Source: Salvia splendens (Eukaryota > Streptophyta > Magnoliopsida > Lamiales > Lamiaceae). From it: a DNA stretch of 64,000 bases. Both the position numbers and the translations under genes were made by a program. Shown piece after piece: positions 60,533 through 64,000 of this stretch (position 1 is its first letter; the number at the start of each line of letters is the position of its first letter). The DNA is taken from the NCBI RefSeq assembly GCF_004379255.2, contig NC_056039.1:4780501-4844500 (forward strand). The letters are read 5' to 3'. The notes under the pieces were generated by a model, which was not told the origin of the DNA, did no database searches, and saw nothing but the letters and a program-made list of their open reading frames with translations.

Positions 60533-61242
60533 GGGTAACTGGAAAACAAAGCATCAAAGTTTGATCGAATTATGTGTCTATTCTATAATTTTTAAAAACA
60601 GTTAATTACATTATAATTTTGATAATTTTCTCAATTATTCCATAACAAAAGTTAAATCATACTACTACATTTCGGAATTTATTAACATAATGCATACACA
60701 TATAAATGTTAAAGATATAATAGACTAAATGTATTAAATGACATTATTTAAATAGTAGAATGTTTTATTAGCATGATATTTTCATTCGAGCGTACATCAT
60801 TTTTCCCAAAAATCATAGACTACTAGACAATTAAAAAAATGTTAAGATTATGATATAATTGACCATTTTTTTAAAATTGTAGAATTGATCATAATATTTT
60901 TTACCAAACTTTATGTTTTTTTCACATTTACCCTTATTATTATTAGGTAAAATATCATCAACTATTACTAAATCAAGACAATAATGTCTGGAATTCATGT
61001 TTGGTGTTTCGAACGTTTGACAATAAAATTTAAATTGCCTTGTTTCATGTTATTTTGTACGCCATTTGGAAAATTGGAAATAAAATAAAGATTAGTAAAC
61101 TAGAGATTAACGACCACATTTTCCGTTCTTGGTGTTTTGTCTTTAGCCATTGGTTTGTCAAATAAGAAACCTATCGGTATCAGTTTACTATTAATATAGT
61201 ACAATAATGGACAATAAACGAATTTTAATATAAAATTCATAA
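60533..61242. other. AT-rich spacer
   Basis: About 700 bp between two trinucleotide microsatellites, with no gene or repeat that I can support. Confidence 0.6.

Positions 61243-61297
<55 letters not shown>
61243..61297. repeat. AAT trinucleotide microsatellite
   Basis: About 18 AAT units, ending just before a degenerate Stowaway MITE. Confidence 0.95.
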
Positions 61298-61302
61298 TAG
61301 TA

Positions 61303-61557
61303 CTCCCGCCTTCTTTGAAAAATAAATTTGTAAATGACATGAATTTTAATGTGCAATTGATAAAGTAAGAAATATGTAAGAAATAGTAAGAGATAGAGGG
61401 GGGAAAGATAGTGGAATGAGTGTTAGTGGATTGTAGGGTTTATATTAAAAATGATGTGTATAATTATTATTTGTTGAAAGCTTTCTATATTTAGACTTAA
61501 TTTAATTTTGAGGGACGACCAAAAATGGTAAACTAGTCTATTTTTTGGAGAGAGAGA
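61303..61557. mobile_element. Degenerate MITE related to the mariner element
   Basis: CTCCCGCCTTCTTTGAAAA at the left corresponds to the start of the mariner element at 55187. The following phrases (GAATTTTAATGTGCAATTG, AAAGTAAGAAATA, GTGTTAGTGGATTG) align with its left arm, and CTATTTTTTGGAGAGAGAG aligns with its right end. It looks like an internal-deletion derivative of the same family. Confidence 0.65.
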
Positions 61558-62192
61558 TTTGTATTTAAAAACTGATGAATATACAAGAAAAGAAAAAAAT
61601 TGATAAGTGGAGTAGTCTTTATCGCTCACAGCTTGAATGCTCTACTATATCTATTTAGATACACTCTGAATAATGACGATAGACTATAGTTGACCCCATA
61701 AATTGTTGTTAATACTAAAGTCGCTTATCTTGCCAACCATGGCATATTGTAATTGTTCCGTGTGACATATGATCAGTCAATAATACTACAATCATAAATA
61801 AATATTTCATTCTGTTTCGAAACACAGTCTTCTTTTGTCATTTTAATTAATCCCTTAAAATTAATACTATATTTTTATTTTTGATTTTTTATTACACATT
61901 ACACTAATAATAATAATAATATTAAACACATTATTTCATAATATTACTTCTAATTTTTATTTTATTACGTTAAAATTTATATAATTCTTATACTCTATAT
62001 TTTGAGAAAAGAGCATTTTTAATGTAAAAATCTGGGAATAGAGTTCCTTCGCTTGGTTATCAGTAGTTGGGCTTCGAGCAGATGTAAAATGTCGGCCCAT
62101 TGGCCCATTCCTATGGAGGGAAACGGAATAAGAAAAAAGGAGTATATATTTAACCGGAAACAAATTTCCCGATCGAGAGAGGTTCTTCGGAA
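61558..62192. promoter_or_regulatory. Upstream region of RAD51B
   Basis: AT-rich sequence followed by GGCCCATTGGCCCATTCC (62095-62112), which holds two GGCCCA elements, common near the promoters of plant housekeeping and DNA-metabolism genes. TATATATTTAA at 62143-62153 is a TATA candidate about 40 bases before the ATG, perhaps too close. Confidence 0.4.
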
Positions 62193-63873
62193 ATGGCGAA
62201 CAAGCTAATCAGCGAGATGGGGCTCCCCAAATCGATAGCTAACGTATTTTCTGCTCGGAATATCCTCACCGCCAAGGCATTGCTTTGTATCTACTACCTC
62301 AACCATTTTCCGTCTCAGAGTTTGCGCCCCGTCCCTGGCTACAATTGAGTCGAATCGAGTTTGCTATATTTCTCTATATGTTATACAATTGCTAATCGAG
62401 TGGCTCTTCACTGTTTTTAATGCATTTTCTACTAGTATTAGACTTCATAGCTGAACTTCAAATGCGATGATTCTTAATTTGTTTTCTGTAGGATGCATCG
62501 TCACTAAGTGAGTTTGAGTTAATGGAGTTGATGGATGTTGGATTGGAAGAGGTTATGGCGGCAGTCTTACGCATTAGTGAAATTTCATGTCCACCTTATC
62601 AAACTGTAAGTTTATGGGTGAAGAGTATAGGATTTTGGTTTCTATAATTTGTTCGGGCAGCTTATGATGTGCTCGGGAAATGTGGTACATATGCTCTTGA
62701 TGATTGTTTGGGACTACGAGGCTAGGCTTTGTCGTTGCTGGAGCAGCGAAACCACAATGAGTACCTAGCAGGTCATCTCCCCACTGGCTTAATAGGTCTT
62801 GATGAAGCTCTGTGTGGTGGAATACCATTTGGCGTTGTGACTGAGTTTGTTGGTCCTTCAGGGATAGGGAAAACACGAGTATTTTTTAAATAAATGTGAT
62901 GATTCCATGTGGAGATCGTACTTAAAATATTTTTTGCTCATTCCAGTATGCTGATATTTCTGTCAAGTTGTCTTGGGCTTCAATTGTTGTGCTGGTATTG
63001 GCATATCTTCTTGAAGTTCTGCCTGAAGCTTGCTTTGCTTGCATCACTGCCTACTTCTCATGGAGGGTTAGGTGGCCGAGTAATATATATTGATGTGGAA
63101 TCCAAATTTAGTTCAAGAAGGTATGAAACCTCATGCTAAATCACCACATATTGGCTGAATTTCACTTGTTTCTGCACCTATCTTCAGGATTATAGAAATG
63201 GGGCTTAATAGTTTCCCAGAAATATTTAACATGGAAGGCATGGCTCAACAGGTATGCAATTTCCAATGAGTTGTGCTATGTGTCATTGGTTTCAAATTTG
63301 TGATGTATTTGATATATCTGAGATATATCATGAATCTTAACCATGTGTTTCAAATCTGTGATGTGTTTAAAATATGGACCTCGTATGATAAGAACTATGT
63401 TCTTGATTTGACCGATAAACTTCATGGAACTGGGAGTTATGTTTTTCTCTTGAGTGTAAGGATTCTTGTTGTTGCTTGACTCTATCTATCAATTACCGTT
63501 TATAAGACTTTTATATGGCAGATGGCTGGAAGTGTTATTATGCCTTGAATTTGTCTTCTAATTGGGATAGGCATAGGATTATGTTTCCTAATTGGGATAG
63601 GCTTATTTTCCTAATTATGATAGGATCTCATGTGTGCCTATTTATATGTGAGTAGAGCACATAATTCTGTGATCGTGATCTTAAATCTGTAACAACAGTC
63701 ATAATATAATTTGTTTTCCGTTCTTGCCCGTGGACGTAGCCAATTGGCGAACCACGTAAATTCTGTGTCTCTTTACGTTCTTTTCTTTTGTCGATTACAT
63801 AATTACTCTATTTTGTCACAACAGGAAGAATTCTGGTTCTGCAGCCAGCATCATTATCTGAATTCACCGAAAG
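62193..63873 (+). pseudogene. RAD51B: RAD51B recombination protein, 5' part, exon broken by an LTR
   Basis: RAD51 paralogue that works in homologous recombination as part of the BCDX2 complex. Exons: 62193-62276, 62492-62605, 62726-62878, 63017-63120, 63188-63251 and 63522-63873. The start MANKLISEMGLPKSIANVF, Walker A GPSGIGKT (109-116), Walker B VIYIDVES and ILVLQPASLSEFTE identify it. The first intron appears to use a GC donor (AAG then GCATTG). Exon 6 is split by a 294 bp solo LTR; read through, the frame stops at TGA 63546-63548 after about 181 residues. Without the LTR the exon is 53 bp and its phase closes. The gene runs off the right edge, so the rest is unseen. Confidence is high for identity, lower for loss of function. 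Confidence 0.88.
63533..63826. mobile_element. Solo LTR inside a RAD51B exon
   Basis: The segment starts TGTTATTATGCC and ends GTCACAACA, with TG..CA borders and inverted TGTT/AACA termini. GGAAG occurs directly on both sides (63528-63532 and 63827-63831) as a 5 bp target duplication inside the codons for Gly-Arg. The interior phrase CCGTGGACGTAGCCAATTGG resembles copia LTRs. Confidence 0.9.
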
Positions 63874-64000
63874 GTACAAAAGGTCCATCTATTTGTTAAT
63901 ATCATCTGTACTCTATATTAACTTTATTCACATGGTTTGTGAGAACTATAATTTTCTGAATCACGGATATAAATGAGTAAAAAAGTTCATATAATTAATA

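Noticed and set aside
60307..60557. Frames with poly-Asn or poly-Ile
   Set aside because: They are translations of the TTA microsatellite.

Overview
This is nuclear DNA from a flowering plant. The genes have many short introns with GT..AG borders, phototropin, RBOH and RLCK families are present, and the AT-rich intergenic DNA is packed with plant transposons. The style of the genes and repeats fits an asterid eudicot, possibly Lamiales, but that is an impression and not proven here.

Host genes, left to right: a CCT-motif gene running off the left edge (minus, 415-956); a kinesin-5 spindle motor (plus, 11668-17079, 22 exons, 1052 aa); a respiratory burst oxidase, RBOH (plus, 18171-21698, 14 exons, 825 aa); phototropin 1 (minus, 22296-29458, 22 exons, 975 aa) in tail-to-tail orientation with RBOH; a PBS1-like cytoplasmic kinase of class RLCK-VII (minus, 38326-40455, 5 exons, 389 aa); a small protein of 75 aa (minus, 59716-59943) with a clear TATA box; and the 5' part of RAD51B (plus, from 62193), which leaves the window at the right edge. 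I derived the exon models by hand from splice borders, reading phase and family conservation; all phases close.

The rest is mostly mobile DNA. There are four PIF/Harbinger elements (5362-8246, 9434-10562, 41251-43187, about 54138-59486), a Harbinger MITE inside a 3.9 kb CACTA element (32372-36255), several Stowaway-type MITEs with CTCCCTCCGTCC ends, three hAT-type insertions, three solo LTRs, and a 7.7 kb Gypsy retrotransposon (43588-51287) with two 715 bp LTRs that look identical. That retrotransposon lies on the minus strand, keeps gag but has lost most of pol, and carries an intron-containing antisense gene module and two tandem arrays, as known for the Tat/Grande lineage.

The most notable points are: a 3.45 kb mariner-like element (55187-58633) that is complete except for one in-frame stop, shares its ends with the Stowaway MITEs here, and carries an unexplained antisense reading frame; its position inside a hAT MITE, itself inside a Harbinger element; and a solo copia-type LTR inserted into a coding exon of RAD51B with a perfect 5 bp target duplication, predicted to truncate the protein. 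I found no wholly new biological system. The antisense frames in the mariner and Gypsy elements are the closest candidates.
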